Shown: piece by piece, positions 1 through 10,905 of the stretch
How positions within the stretch are numbered: position 1 is the first letter of the stretch
Layout of the letters: each line of letters begins with the position of its first letter
NCBI RefSeq assembly: GCF_048544455.1
Contig: NC_133537.1
Span: forward strand, 69,783,634-69,847,633
DNA: 64,000 bases
Source of the DNA: Silene latifolia
Lineage: Eukaryota > Streptophyta > Magnoliopsida > Caryophyllales > Caryophyllaceae
Direction of reading: 5' to 3'
Position numbers and translations under genes: made by a program
The notes under the pieces: generated by a model
What the model was told of the DNA's origin: nothing
Databases searched by the model: none
What the model saw: only the letters and a program-made list of their open reading frames with translations

Positions 1-490
1 CTAATATCTCCTTTTCACTCACCACATTAGACCATTCAAGACTCGGATTAACTTCAATTCCGTCATCGGGAACCGAAAAAGCAGAGCAAAAATCCTAAAC
101 AGAGACCATCACATCAACCCCATTAACCACCGCATGCAAGACTCCCTTCTTAACTGACACACTAGCAAAGAATTGAACCACTTCAACCGGATAAATAGGA
201 CTCGAAAACTGACTAATGTGACTCCACCCTTGAAAATCAAGAAAATCAACAAAGAACTTAAGAGCGGGAACATTAATCAACCAAGATTTCGGATAGTACT
301 TTCCTCCATGAATAGAATACCTCAAAACGCGATTAACAAGGATGCTTTCGTCATGTTAGCCTAACACGATTTAACCCTTACTTTGTTGCGGCTTTCGAAA
401 CATCCCGAAGCAAGGTACGAGCAACACCGTTCCGAACAATAACCTCGGGTTCCTCCACATCTTCACCTTCATCAACAACTACCTTATTTT
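1..490 (-). pseudogene. Fragment of a plant transposon-associated (Transposase_32/gag-like) protein
   Basis: Read on the minus strand, the stretch ending near 95 encodes a segment with YYPKSWLINVPALKFF, then GWSHISQF, SPIYPVEVVQFFASV and VVNGVDVMVSV. The order (a short globular block, a P-x-YP turn, an FYA/FFA motif, a V.G.D/I end) resembles the putative plant transposon protein domain found beside retroelements. Upstream on the same strand (about 370-490) is an acidic stretch with VVDEGEDVEEPEVIVRNG. One or two stops or frame changes separate the two parts, so I call it broken. It is cut at the window start and by the Copia-1 LTR at 491. Family assignment is by resemblance only. Confidence 0.45.
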
Positions 491-900
491 TGTTGGGAAA
501 TGTGTCCTCAACAATAGTGCGATCACATGATTTAAATATCATTATTAAATCTCATTTTAAGAATACATGTGGGATGTAATATTTTACAGTCAACTGGTCC
601 ACACATATCGGTAATGATTGGCTGACTAGAGTTTGACATTACTGTTGTGCGACGGTGGTGATCAGTTGATCCCCTTAGGTCATACCTATAGGGAAATACT
701 CTTCATTGATTATTTAATTAATCGTATACCGATACGAGTTAATTAAATTGCTTAAAATTGACGGATGATTTTGTGAGTATAATTTACGTATCTTATTGTA
801 AATATGATTAAATGAGACACGGTCTAAGTAATCGAATTGTTTTATTATTTAGATGAAATCATTGTTTACAGAAACAATTGAAATGGAATGAATAAATTAT

Positions 901-908
901 TATAAATA
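901..908 (+). promoter_or_regulatory. TATA box of Copia-1 left LTR
   Basis: TATAAATA lies about 410 bp into the LTR and is repeated at 8365-8372 in the right LTR. Its position suits a U3/R promoter, with transcription starting about 30 bp downstream. Confidence 0.5.
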
Positions 909-1043
909 CAGAATGTTGTAATTTATAATTTGGAAATATTTTTGGTACGAGTAATTACGAATTACTAGTCGATTTTGTAAATGACATATTTTATGAGTAT
1001 GTTGATTTTTAATAAGTTAAAAATACATTACATTGTGACATGT

Positions 1044-1061
1044 CATGTAACATGTTACATG
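1044..1061. repeat. 18-bp perfect palindrome in Copia-1 LTR
   Basis: CATGTAACATGTTACATG equals its own reverse complement and is followed by further ATG/CAT-rich sequence. It is intact in the right LTR at 8508-8525. It lies about 140 bp after the TATA box, so it would be in the transcript, where it can form a hairpin. Confidence 0.7.
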
Positions 1062-1760
1062 TGACAAATTGACAAATGACAAAATAAAATGGACCATCCA
1101 TTTTATATTGAATGTACTGAAATAATGGAGGGAGTGTAAGATATATATTGTGTTTTTATCTTGAGTGGAAAACACAATTATCATATCTAAGTAGTAGCCA
1201 TGCACACCTAGCTTTTGAGAAGAGCAAAAATAAAAGGCATTGGGCATGCTACCCAAGGCCAATTTTTCGGCCACTTTAAGAGAAAAGAAAAGAGTTTTTC
1301 TTTTCAATTCATTCATTCATCATTTTACACATAACATTTTCTAGTGTAAGAAATGTATCTTTCTCTACATCTTGTGAAATCTAGAGAAATAAAACACACA
1401 TAATCTCCTCTCTTGACCGAAATTTTCAAGAGAACAAAATTATTTTTTGTGTCATATTTTAATTTAAACTTATATTTTACTAGTTCATAAATATATAAGT
1501 TATTAAGAGATTCCTTGGGTATATGCTTTTGGGAGGGATTCTATATTTGAATCCTTGTTCTTCCATTTGGAGAGCTCAAAAACTAGTAAGGTAGGTGACC
1601 TTACTAGTGCCCAAATATCCGAAACATGCAATGTAAGGAACCGATTTCTTCTCTTAACTATTGATGTTTGCATGCATAAGATCCACCATTTAATTTTATG
1701 ACAAATTAAAATAAAACATATATGAATATGTTGAGTATATAGATCTACTTTTCCTTCAAT

Positions 1761-1776
1761 CGGTATCAAGAGCCAT
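1761..1776 (+). promoter_or_regulatory. Primer binding site (tRNA-iMet type) of Copia-1
   Basis: CGGTATCAAGAGCC follows the LTR end after two bases. It differs from the usual TGGTATCAGAGC by the first base and one inserted A. The copy at 9225-9240 reads CGGTATCAAGATCC. Both are imperfect, which fits a decaying or non-autonomous element. Confidence 0.7.
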
Positions 1777-4000
1777 GGTTGTTTGCATGCAAATCGGTTA
1801 AAAGTTTTTCCGAGTTATAAAGATTAACATATAAAACTTGTATAATGTGTGTTATTATGATATATCACAAAATTAATTTTTGCATGTTAAAGTTTCTGAT
1901 CCTAAAATGTATTTAGGATATTTTGGTTAATTTATGGATTTTATTGTTCATTTTATATAATATTGGCATTAAAATGTGATTTTTATGATAAAAATGTCAT
2001 TTTTGACCGAAAATTAGCTAAACTTCGAATTTTCCAGTGGTTTTTGGATATGTTTTCACATATATTATTTTTAGATGATCTGGAAATTTTCATAATTTAA
2101 TGAGTTCTTATGCTCGAAAAATGGATTTTTCATGATAAAAATCGGATTTAGATGAAAAATAGGTTAATATGAGAAATATTTCGAATCTGGTCATATAAAT
2201 TTAGTATGTTGTCACATGCAATTTTACAAGATGTGTGTAAAATAATAGGCTATAATGAAATCTTCGTGCATGATTTATGCATTTTTGATGAAAAATAGCA
2301 TAAATAGTGACTTAATTAGTGAATAATTGCTAAAACAAACTTCATGACTAAGGAAAAACGTCACATGTTGCATTTTATTATTTTTTTTTTCAGATCTAAA
2401 ATTGAAAAGTTGATGAATATATTTTTCTCATGTTTTTATGATTTTTATTGATAAATCCGATAAACCGCAACATTGTTTTTCCCGATAACTTTCAAAAATT
2501 TTAACCTAAGTTTTTGAACATTATGAGTGTCATGTTAATTTTCCAGAATGTTCATGAGTTTAAATTTCAAATTTTGAATTTATTTGAAATTTTTGTGATT
2601 TATTTGAAGTTTATAGCATTTTATTGTAATTTTGAGTCCTTTTATGAACAATATTAAGGAATATGAGTTAATTATGGTCAAATAGTTAGTGGAGACTAAT
2701 TTTGAGTCCTAATAAGTTAGGGTAATTAACTTGTGCATAAATATGAATTTATGTAATTTTTGTGATTATAAAATGTTGAATCACGCAAATCCGTAAAAAC
2801 CGAGTAATATACGATATTGGCTAATTAAAGGCGATTTAGCATAAAATTGGGCATGTTCATACATATTTTAATGCTGCATTTTATTTATGATTGTCATAAT
2901 TTTATTTTATGTAATTTTTGAATTATGTAATTTTTACTTAGTATGGCCTTAGTTTTTAATTGGTATTGCCCGAAATGTATGGGAATATCGATTCGGTTGT
3001 AATTTTATTGTGATCTCGTATCACCGTCTTGTAATTTAATAGATTTATTTTATTATAGTTACAAATGTGTAATAGGAAATTATGTAATTTATTATGTAAT
3101 TTTATTCATTTCGGAGTTCCCAAAGACGGATTTCTTCAAGATGGCGATACATAAAGACGGTGTTACTTCGAGATGCGTGCCACAACCGAAGTTCAAGGGA
3201 CCAATGGAGTTGGTTTCCGAATATGTAATAGTTAATTAGATTTTCTATTTTAGGAAGGCCATACTAGGATTTAATTTATGCTTTGCATTTTATTTATATG
3301 TCGCATGCATCGCTAAATCGCCATAACTAAAACATGCATTATCATTTTATCGAGTTAATCGACCGTGTCAATTAAAATTATCGTAGTTCACCGCTTTAGT
3401 TCACTTAAAACGTGATAGATAATAAATTGACATGACCTCTCGCCAAAAATAAACAATTGAGACATAGCCTTACCAAAAAGTAGAAACCATGAAAACCTAT
3501 TTCGTGAGGGAGTGCATTCGGCCATCCCAGGGTACAAACCTTGTTACGTAGGGGAAGTGGGTGATAAATGTCTATCCACCGAATTCATGTTGATAAGGGT
3601 TTCATCGGCTATCCCGTGCCCAAGTTAATGTGGGTTTGGATCATGGACACATTTATTCGAAATTTGGATTGAGCTCAACGGAAGTATTCGTGACCGTAGT
3701 CGCATGTGTTCCGGGCTATAGATAAATATTAAAGTAATTTTATCGACCGAGAGTTCTAAAAGTAGAATCGATTAAAGAGTTAGTCCACCGAGTTATATTG
3801 CTAAGGGTTCCATCGGCTATCCCGTGCCCAAGTTAATATGAATTTGGATCTCGGAATCATTTATCATAGTTGGGTAGAGATCACTATGTAAATGCTTTAC
3901 TTGTTATTTACAAGTATTATTAAAACGATAAATGTTAAGTTTTCCACTATTCCGTTATTATATTGTTCTATTTATTTACCACAATTCATATACGATATCA
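1777..4000 (+). other. Long AT-rich untranslated leader of Copia-1
   Basis: More than 2 kb without a credible reading frame separates the primer site from any pol similarity. The first 900 bp are duplicated after the right LTR. A direct repeat of about 100 bp recurs with a 209-bp period (from 3576 and from 3785; shared core ATCGGCTATCCCGTGCCCAA). Parts of 3360-3900 match, reverse-complemented, 35880-36350 of Copia-2, so this leader is a family trait and not random flank. Confidence 0.7.
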
Positions 4001-7000
4001 TTTCGATTTTTCAAAACCTCCATTAAAGCATCGTAACTAAAGACAAATATGGATTTGCTTCTAAAACCTCAAATGAACCATTGCTAAGGATCTCTTTTAA
4101 AGAGTATAGATAAAGGTTACTCATTATCAAACAGGTTTTTGATTCTTGACTAACACATCTACTTACAATGGATTGTTATTCATATACTTAATTGAATTAA
4201 GTACCTTGAAGCGATAAATTATTTTGGTAACTAGATTTGTTGGAAATCAAAATTGACCAAAATAACGCAAGCACTTCAATGAAAGTTTTAAGACTAAAAC
4301 GAACAAATGAAGAGTAATCTTCATGAATTCAATTTTGCTTCTCAAAGCAAAGACTCATTGAAATAAGTGGGAGCATTCTCTTAAACCGTTAAGATGAGGA
4401 CGAGGTTCAAGAAGTAAAGATTATAATGGAATTGATACAAGGTAATGTTAAAGGTAAAGTTGTTGAGAATGACGATACTAAACCTATCAATCCCGACCGA
4501 TAAGTTTTCATTGTCTTAAATGTTGGACACGATAAAGGAAACTACCCCAAATTATTGAAGAATCAACAAGTTAGTTGTGGGACATCTAATTGAACCTTCT
4601 TCTTTAAATGTTTATTTGATTAAACATAAAATTTTGCTAGTACTACTTCGTCAATATTAGAAACTAATGGAGGTTTTCATCATTGTACTTGATACATAGG
4701 ATGATTAGAATATGACGACTAGCAACAATAATGTCGAGAGATAGAGTAATTGTGTACTCAATCTAGTTTTTGGATTTATAGTTGTACTTAATTATGACTA
4801 TTAAGTGCATAAACTCTAAATAAGAATATAAACTTGTTAAGATACAAAAGAGGTTTTCACTTTTGTGACCCTATACACCACGATTTGATGTATGGCTAGC
4901 CCATTATCAAGGTGATTATATTCTAAACCAAACTAGAATGATATATCATGTAGATGATGTAAGATTCAAATTGGTAACCCAAGATTAAACCTTAAATTTT
5001 GGAATGATGAACGCAAAGAGTTATCGAGTACTCTTGAAACCATTAGATTGTTAATGGTATATGCGTATCTTGTATTCAAAGCAAGATGTCTCGTGCCTTT
5101 TGGTTGAAAAGGAGATCGAGGTTGTAAATCATCGATCCAAAATAGGTTGATCATTATCTTTTACCAACGATTTAAGTTGACACTAATATGTTCGCTTAAT
5201 AAGGTAAATAGAGAAATCTTTGAAGAATTTCAAAGAGTTCAAGGAATCACGATTTAGTCGTGATGGGATTATCAAAGTGAAGAATTTGATATAAGCCAAA
5301 TGAATTGTGATATAGTATCATAAATTAATCTCTCTTAACACGCATTATGGGATAATGTATGATTGGATAAGAATTCAAACGCTATTCGATAAGGTTTGGA
5401 CTTCGATCAAGTTACTTTGAGTTACTTGATCCTTTTGGGGATTTTATCATTTTGTCTAGATTATTTTTCCACTAAATCGAATCATATGAGATATGAAATG
5501 GTAAGGGTACCATGTTTGTAAGTTTTCACAAGAAACATATGCTCTTTTTCCCCTTTTCAATTATCACGAGTACGACGGGTTTGCCGCTCGTGAAACTGTC
5601 TTTCTAAAAATACAAGTTTATTTCTAGAAGACAGAGTGGGAGAAATTATTCAAGAGCCACAAAGAATGCCACAGAGAATGTTATGTTGCAAGAAACTGGT
5701 CTTTCTTGGCTACATGAGACGTTTTGTGTAAGACATTGTTTCTTCAAAACCTAGGAGGTTAAATTCGTCATTTGTTAAAAAATGATGAATTCATGCTACT
5801 TTTAAGAAAGTAAAGAGCTTATAACTTACAAAAGAAATTGTTTAATTCAAGTTGATTACTTCTAGAAAGTAATGAACATATGACTTACATAAGAGTGTTT
5901 AAGTCACAACTCAATACAAGACTTAGAGCCATGAAAATCCGAAACAAAAGGGCTTGATTAGTGACAAAGGGTTTTGCACTAATAAAGAGAGATTTCAAAG
6001 CAAGATTGGTTGCAAAGGGTTTTGCACTAATTGAAATGCTTAAGTCTATTTGGATCTTCTTAGGGATTGTGTTTCATTATGAGGATACGCATACATCATG
6101 TGAATCTAAAACCCACTTCTTCAAAAGAAGGAATGTATTCAATACATGTCATGAGTTTTATAGATTCTTGCAATCCTAAGATAATGTGCAACTTAAGAGA
6201 TGGTCTTAAGTAGGACATCAATGAGTTAGAATCAATGTTTTGATCATGTTATAAAACTTTTCTCGATAAGTCGAGAAGTTGTGTTTATACATGGAGTTTA
6301 GTGGGAGTTACGGAAATTTTTATTAGTCTTATATGTGGATGACATATTGATCATTGCGAATGATTTAAGACTTTTGGAGTATCATAACACATCTTGAATA
6401 TCCGGTTTTATGAAGATAAATCCACATGATATTAGTGTCAATAAGAAGTCTTATGTTGATAAGATTCATGACTAGTTCAATTAAATTGAACATATTTGAT
6501 TGATTTCATTTGCTTCCGCTGCCGGATCAACTAAATGAGTAATGATGTATAATACTTCATATACTTTGAGTATGATGAGTTGTTTTCAAATCGAATTTAA
6601 GTAATCTTTACCCAGTAAGCCATAAAGATTACCCTTAAGTGCTTGCAGAAACATTAAGGCTATGATGCAAAGTGTTTATGATGCAATTTTGTGTAAGGGT
6701 GTTACACAAGTGACAATTGACAATTGAGATTGCGCATGGTTTCCGACAAAACCATAATCAAAACACATTAGGATGGTTAAGATACCATTGTGGCAATGTT
6801 AATTAAGAAGTAGATTTTCTAGAATCGTTCTAGGCAATAAAGAACAATGAGAGATATTTATAACAGAAATTGAGTACACTTGCAATCATGAGATGTGCAA
6901 GAAGGATGAGTCCCGCACACTGTGAAAACAGTGGGAGGTATTCTTAGGCTAGAAGGCCTATGTCTTGATTGGATCTCGACACGTACTCAGAAAGTTTTGT

Positions 7001-7289
7001 AATGCAAATGTATACATTACAAAGGAAAACGAGTATGTAGTAAGGTTGAGTAAGGTACAAGAAATTGATAAAACCTACTAACCAAAGCCTTCTCAAAGGC
7101 TAAACATGATGAGTCATGTCATTTCAATTGAATTGAAATGAACAACTACGTACAAGATCAAATTAGATTATAGAACATGAAATAGTAATCAGGCATTGAC
7201 TATTCATATGTGATAATCGCATTTGTCGTTCGAGTTTTACTTTAAAAATCTTTTATTATTCTTTGTTACATCCAAACGGGTTGTAGAGA
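4001..7289 (+). pseudogene. Decayed copia polyprotein region of Copia-1
   Basis: No open frame exceeds about 72 codons. Islands of copia reverse transcriptase remain: KARLVAKGF at about 5998-6024 and LYVDDILII around the catalytic YVDD codons at 6332-6343. A duplication of about 47 bp repeats the KGFALI segment at 5967 and 6014. Gag, protease and integrase are not recognisable. The region cannot encode functional enzymes; any recent movement must have used proteins supplied in trans. Confidence 0.6.
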
Positions 7290-7940
7290 CAACGTTGAAC
7301 CCCGTTAAAGTGAACCCGGATTAACATAGTATTAGCCCATAGTCGCTTGTATGAGGTGACGTCTCGAAGTGACTAGAGTGTGATGCGATTGATGGCAAGT
7401 TCAAGTGCCACAGAGTCATGTGAGATGACTAGTCGATCACATAGGCAGACTGTTAGGAACACTTTGTCGGGCCTTATGACCGCTTATAGAGTTCTGGCAA
7501 TTTATATAGCCTGTTGGTGGCGAGAGCTGCTATAGTATTCTAATGAGTCGATTCTTTTGACTAAAGACTGTTCGCCTAAGATGGCACAGTTTCAGATTAA
7601 CTTTGATTTGTGTTACTACGACCTTCGTAAATGGGGTCAAATGGGCATATTTTGGGTTATGATGGCTGTGGCTAGTCGAAGAGAATAAGTGCGATAAGAA
7701 TTGTCCACCCCCTTGTCAGGGTTAAAACAATATCTCAGGGCTACTCGAGGAGTAATGAACTGGAAATGTGTGGCCATGCTCGGAAGGTATCTATGATAGA
7801 TAAATCCGGTCAATCAGTTATTCTCCAGATCGAGGAAACCACTCTCGATATTATCACTTGCAAGTACGACCCGAAAGACACCTTGCATTGAGTGGGAGAT
7901 AGTAATAGGATAAGAGAATTGGTGACGCACACTTGTCAAG
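7290..7940 (+). other. Conserved 3' non-coding block of Copia-1
   Basis: This stretch between the dead pol and the polypurine tract matches the reverse complement of Copia-2 (about 31958-32620) over most of its length. Examples are the GACGTCTCGAAGTGACTAGA and GGTATCTATGATAGAT segments. It has no reading frame. Its survival in two subfamilies suggests a cis function of the RNA such as packaging or strand transfer, but the role is inferred. Confidence 0.6.
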
Positions 7941-7954
7941 GACAAGTGGGAGAT
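7941..7954 (+). promoter_or_regulatory. Polypurine tract of Copia-1
   Basis: GACAAGTGGGAGAT sits directly before the TGTTGG of the right LTR, the usual place for plus-strand priming. Copia-2 has the same tract at 31944-31957 on the other strand. Confidence 0.85.
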
Positions 7955-9222
7955 TGTTGGGAAATGTGTCCTCAACAATAGTGCGATCACATGATTTAAA
8001 TATCATTATTAAATCTCATTTTAAGAATACATGTGGGATGTAATATTTTATAGTCAATTGGTCCACACATATCGGTAATGATTGCCTGACTAGAGTTTGA
8101 CATTACTGTCGTGCGACAGTGGTGATCAGTTGATCCCCTTAGGTCATACCTATAGGGAAATACTCTTAATTGATTATTTAATTAATCGTATACCGATACG
8201 AGTTAATTAAATTGCTTAAAATTGACGGATGATTTTGTGAGTATAATTTACGTATCTTATTGTAAATATGATTAAATGAGACACGGTCTAAGTAATCGAA
8301 TTGTTTTATTACTTAGATGAAATCATTGTTTACAGAAACAATTGAAACGTAATGAATAAATTATTATAAATACAGAATGTTGTAATTTATAATTTGGAAA
8401 CATTTTTGGTACGAGTAATTACGAATTACTAGTCGATTTTGTAAATGACATATTTTATGAGTATGCTGATTTTTAATAAGTTAAAAATACATTACATTGT
8501 GACATGTCATGTAACATGTTACATGTGACAAATTGACAAATGACAAAATAAAATGGACCATCCATTTTATATTGAATGTACCGAAATAATGGAGGGAGTG
8601 TAAGATATATATTGTGTTTTTATCTTGAGTGGAAAACACAATTATCATATCTAAGTAGTAGCCATGCACACCTAGCTTTTGAGAAGAGCAAAAATAAAAG
8701 GCATTGGGCATGCTACCCAAGGCCAATTTTTCGGCCACTTTAAGAGAAAAGAAAAGAGTTTTTCTTTTCAATTCATTCATTCATCATTTTACACATAACA
8801 TTTTCTAGTGTAAGAAATGTATCTTTCTCTACATCTTGTGAAATCTAGAGAAATAAAACACACATAATCTCCTCTCTTGACCGAAATTTTCAAGAGAACA
8901 AAATTATTTTTTGTGTCATATTTTAATTTAAACTTATATTTTACTAGTTCATAAATATATAAGTTATTAAGAGATTCCTTGGGTATATGCTTTTGGGAGG
9001 GATTCTATATTTGAATCCTTGTTCTTCCATTTGGAGAGCTCAAAAACTAGTAAGGTAGGTGACCTTACTAGTGCCCAAATATCCGAAACATGCAATGTAA
9101 GGAACCGATTTCTTCTCTTAACTATTGATGTTTGCATGCATAAGATCCACCATTTAATTTTATGACAAATTAAAATAAAACATATATGAATATGTTGAGT
9201 ATATAGATCTACTTTTCCTTCA
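7955..9222 (+). repeat. Copia-1 right LTR
   Basis: Direct copy of 491-1758 with about 1 percent difference by eye. Differences include C/T changes near 8052-8112 and a few substitutions near 8300-8600. The low divergence indicates a recent insertion despite the dead internal region. Confidence 0.9.
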
Positions 9223-10135
9223 ATCGGTATCAAGATCCATGGTTGTTTGCATGCAAATCGGTTAAAAGTTTTTCCGAGTTATAAAGATTAACATATAAAA
9301 CTTGTATAATGTGTGTTATTATGATATATCACAAAATTAATTTTTGCATGTTAAAGTTTCTGATCCTAAAATGTATTTAGGATATTTTGGTTAATTTATG
9401 GATTTTATTGTTCATTTTATATAATATTGGCATTAAAATGTGATTTTTATGATAAAAATGTCATTTTTGGACGAAAATTAGCTAAACTTCGAATTTTCCA
9501 GTGGTTTTTGGATATGTTTTCACATATATTATTTTTAGATGATCTGGAAATTTTCATAATTTAATGAGTTCTTATGCTCGAAAAATGGATTTTTCATGAT
9601 AAAAATCGGATTTAGATGAAAAATAGGTTAATATGAGAAATATTTCGAATCTGGTCATATAAATTTAGTATGTTGTCACATGCAATTTTACAAGATGTGT
9701 GTAAAATAATAGGCTATAATGAAATCTTCATGCATGATTTATGCATTTTTGATGAAAAATAGCATAAATAGTGACTTAATTAGTGAATAATTGCTAAAAC
9801 AAACTTCATGACTAAGGAAAAACGTCACATGTTGCATTTTATTATTTTTTTTTTCAGATCTAAAATTGAAAAGTTGATGAATATATTTTTCTCATGTTTT
9901 TATGATTTTTATTGATAAATCCGATAAACCGCAACATTGTTTTTCCCGATAACTTTCAAAAATTTTAACCTAAGTTTTTGAACATTATGAGTGTCATGTT
10001 AATTTTCCAGAATGTTCATGAGTTTAAATTTCAAATTTTGAATTTATTTGAAATTTTTGTGATTTATTTGAAGTTTATAGCATTTTATTGTAATTTTGAG
10101 TCCTTTTATGAACAATATTAAGGAATATGAGTTAA
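9223..10135 (+). repeat. Second, truncated Copia-1 leader copy
   Basis: Matches 1759-2671 with only three or four visible differences, then ends abruptly at AATATGAGTTAA; the next bases (AAAGACGGCGCC) are unrelated to the left copy. It shows that internal sequence once followed the right LTR. Confidence 0.85.
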
Positions 10136-10328
10136 AAAGACGGCGCCTTTTACCCTCGGACATCGACTCGTCCCGACTACGAAACAGGGGCGTAGTTGGG
10201 TTTGGTTGAGGTGAAGGAAAATTAGTAGAATTATGATCATTAGATGGTAGTGGTGATGATGGTTTGTGAAAGTGGCGGCTTTGTTGATGGCGGGTTGATG
10301 ATTGGGGTTTTGCATGGTTAAGATTCAT
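10136..10328 (-). pseudogene. 5' coding fragment interrupted by Copia-1
   Basis: From an ATG at 10328 (minus strand) runs a Pro/Ser/His/Asn-rich leader ending SRDESMSEGKRRRLF, then the frame meets the Copia-1 junction. It may be the N-terminus of the gene whose later part lies at 1-490 on the same strand: both point the same way and each abuts the element. Composition is low-complexity, so no function is assigned. Confidence 0.35.
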
Positions 10329-10905
10329 TATGATGGTGATAGTTGAGTAAAGGAAGTGATGGTGATGGTTGTGTAAAGGAGATGATGGTGATGATGGTAA
10401 ATATTTTGAGAAGAGAAAAAGTAAAGCAAGTGGGTTGTGGGTTTGGTTTACACGACAAAGGGAGGGGGTAATTATAAGACTAGGGTTAGATGAAATATGG
10501 CAAGTGGCATCCTAGTCTATGATAATAAGGGAGTGATTAATTTTGGTAAGTGGCAAATAGTGATAGAAGTTATGGTAGGTATAGGAGATTTAGGTGATAA
10601 AATTTATATAGTAAAGGATAAAATTTAGGAAGTAGAATTGTATATGGAAAGCTAGCCGTGTAACATGGAAGGTGATTTTAAGAAAATTTGTATGTGACTC
10701 GGAAAGATAAAAGATATGGTGTGTCTTATTTATTTGATAAGGAATTAAGTTTGTATAGATAATAAAATTTTAAATAACAAATAGAAATTTATAACAAATA
10801 TATATTCTTATAAATGAAATTATTCATGCAACGCAATATACGGACACAGTCATACAATCTTAACTTAACTAGTCAGTCATAAGAAAATTGAATATGTATA
10901 GAAAC
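10329..10905. other. Unassigned spacer, possible 5' flank of the split gene
   Basis: AT-rich sequence between the coding fragment and the Sirevirus-type pol. On the minus strand it looks like a promoter and leader: TATATAAA near 10601-10610, then C/T-rich sequence with ACC/ATC repeats before the ATG at 10328. The expected 3' LTR of the neighbouring copia is not found here. Confidence 0.35.

Larger units (their letters stand above)
491..1758 (+). repeat. Copia-1 left (5') LTR
   Basis: The 1,268-bp LTR starts TGTTGG and ends CA just before the primer site. It matches 7955-9222 with roughly a dozen mismatches found by eye. It contains a TATA box at 901-908 and an 18-bp palindrome at 1044-1061. 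The block around 590-690 also occurs, reverse-complemented, in the Copia-2 LTRs, so the two elements are related subfamilies. A minus-strand open frame of 99 codons in it is only antisense LTR. Confidence 0.9.
491..10135 (+). mobile_element. Copia-1: Ty1/copia element, LTR-internal-LTR plus a second truncated leader
   Basis: Two copies of one sequence lie exactly 7,464 bp apart (491-2671 and 7955-10135). Each starts TGTTGGGAAATG. The left copy runs through an LTR end (TTCCTTCA) into a tRNA-iMet-type primer site; a polypurine tract precedes the right copy. The repeat does not stop at the right LTR end (9222) but continues 913 bp into leader sequence before breaking off at 10135. The element is therefore LTR-internal-LTR-partial internal, a tandem or recombined form. 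The internal region keeps only islands of pol. No 5-bp target duplication is visible across 490/10136, consistent with loss of the right end. Confidence 0.85.

Noticed and set aside
1017..1316. 99-codon minus-strand frame duplicated at 8481-8780 (and 88 codons at 1503-1769/8967-9233)
   Set aside because: Their conservation is fully explained by the LTR duplication; they are antisense to the LTR and overlap the palindrome.
5961..6179. 72-codon plus-strand frame as an independent small gene
   Set aside because: It contains KARLVAKGF and a local duplication, so it is a piece of decayed copia RT.
10758..10905. Possible remnant 3' LTR of the Sirevirus-type element
   Set aside because: No match to the LTR at 16674-18139 (no TGAAGAG border, no G-run) could be seen by eye.
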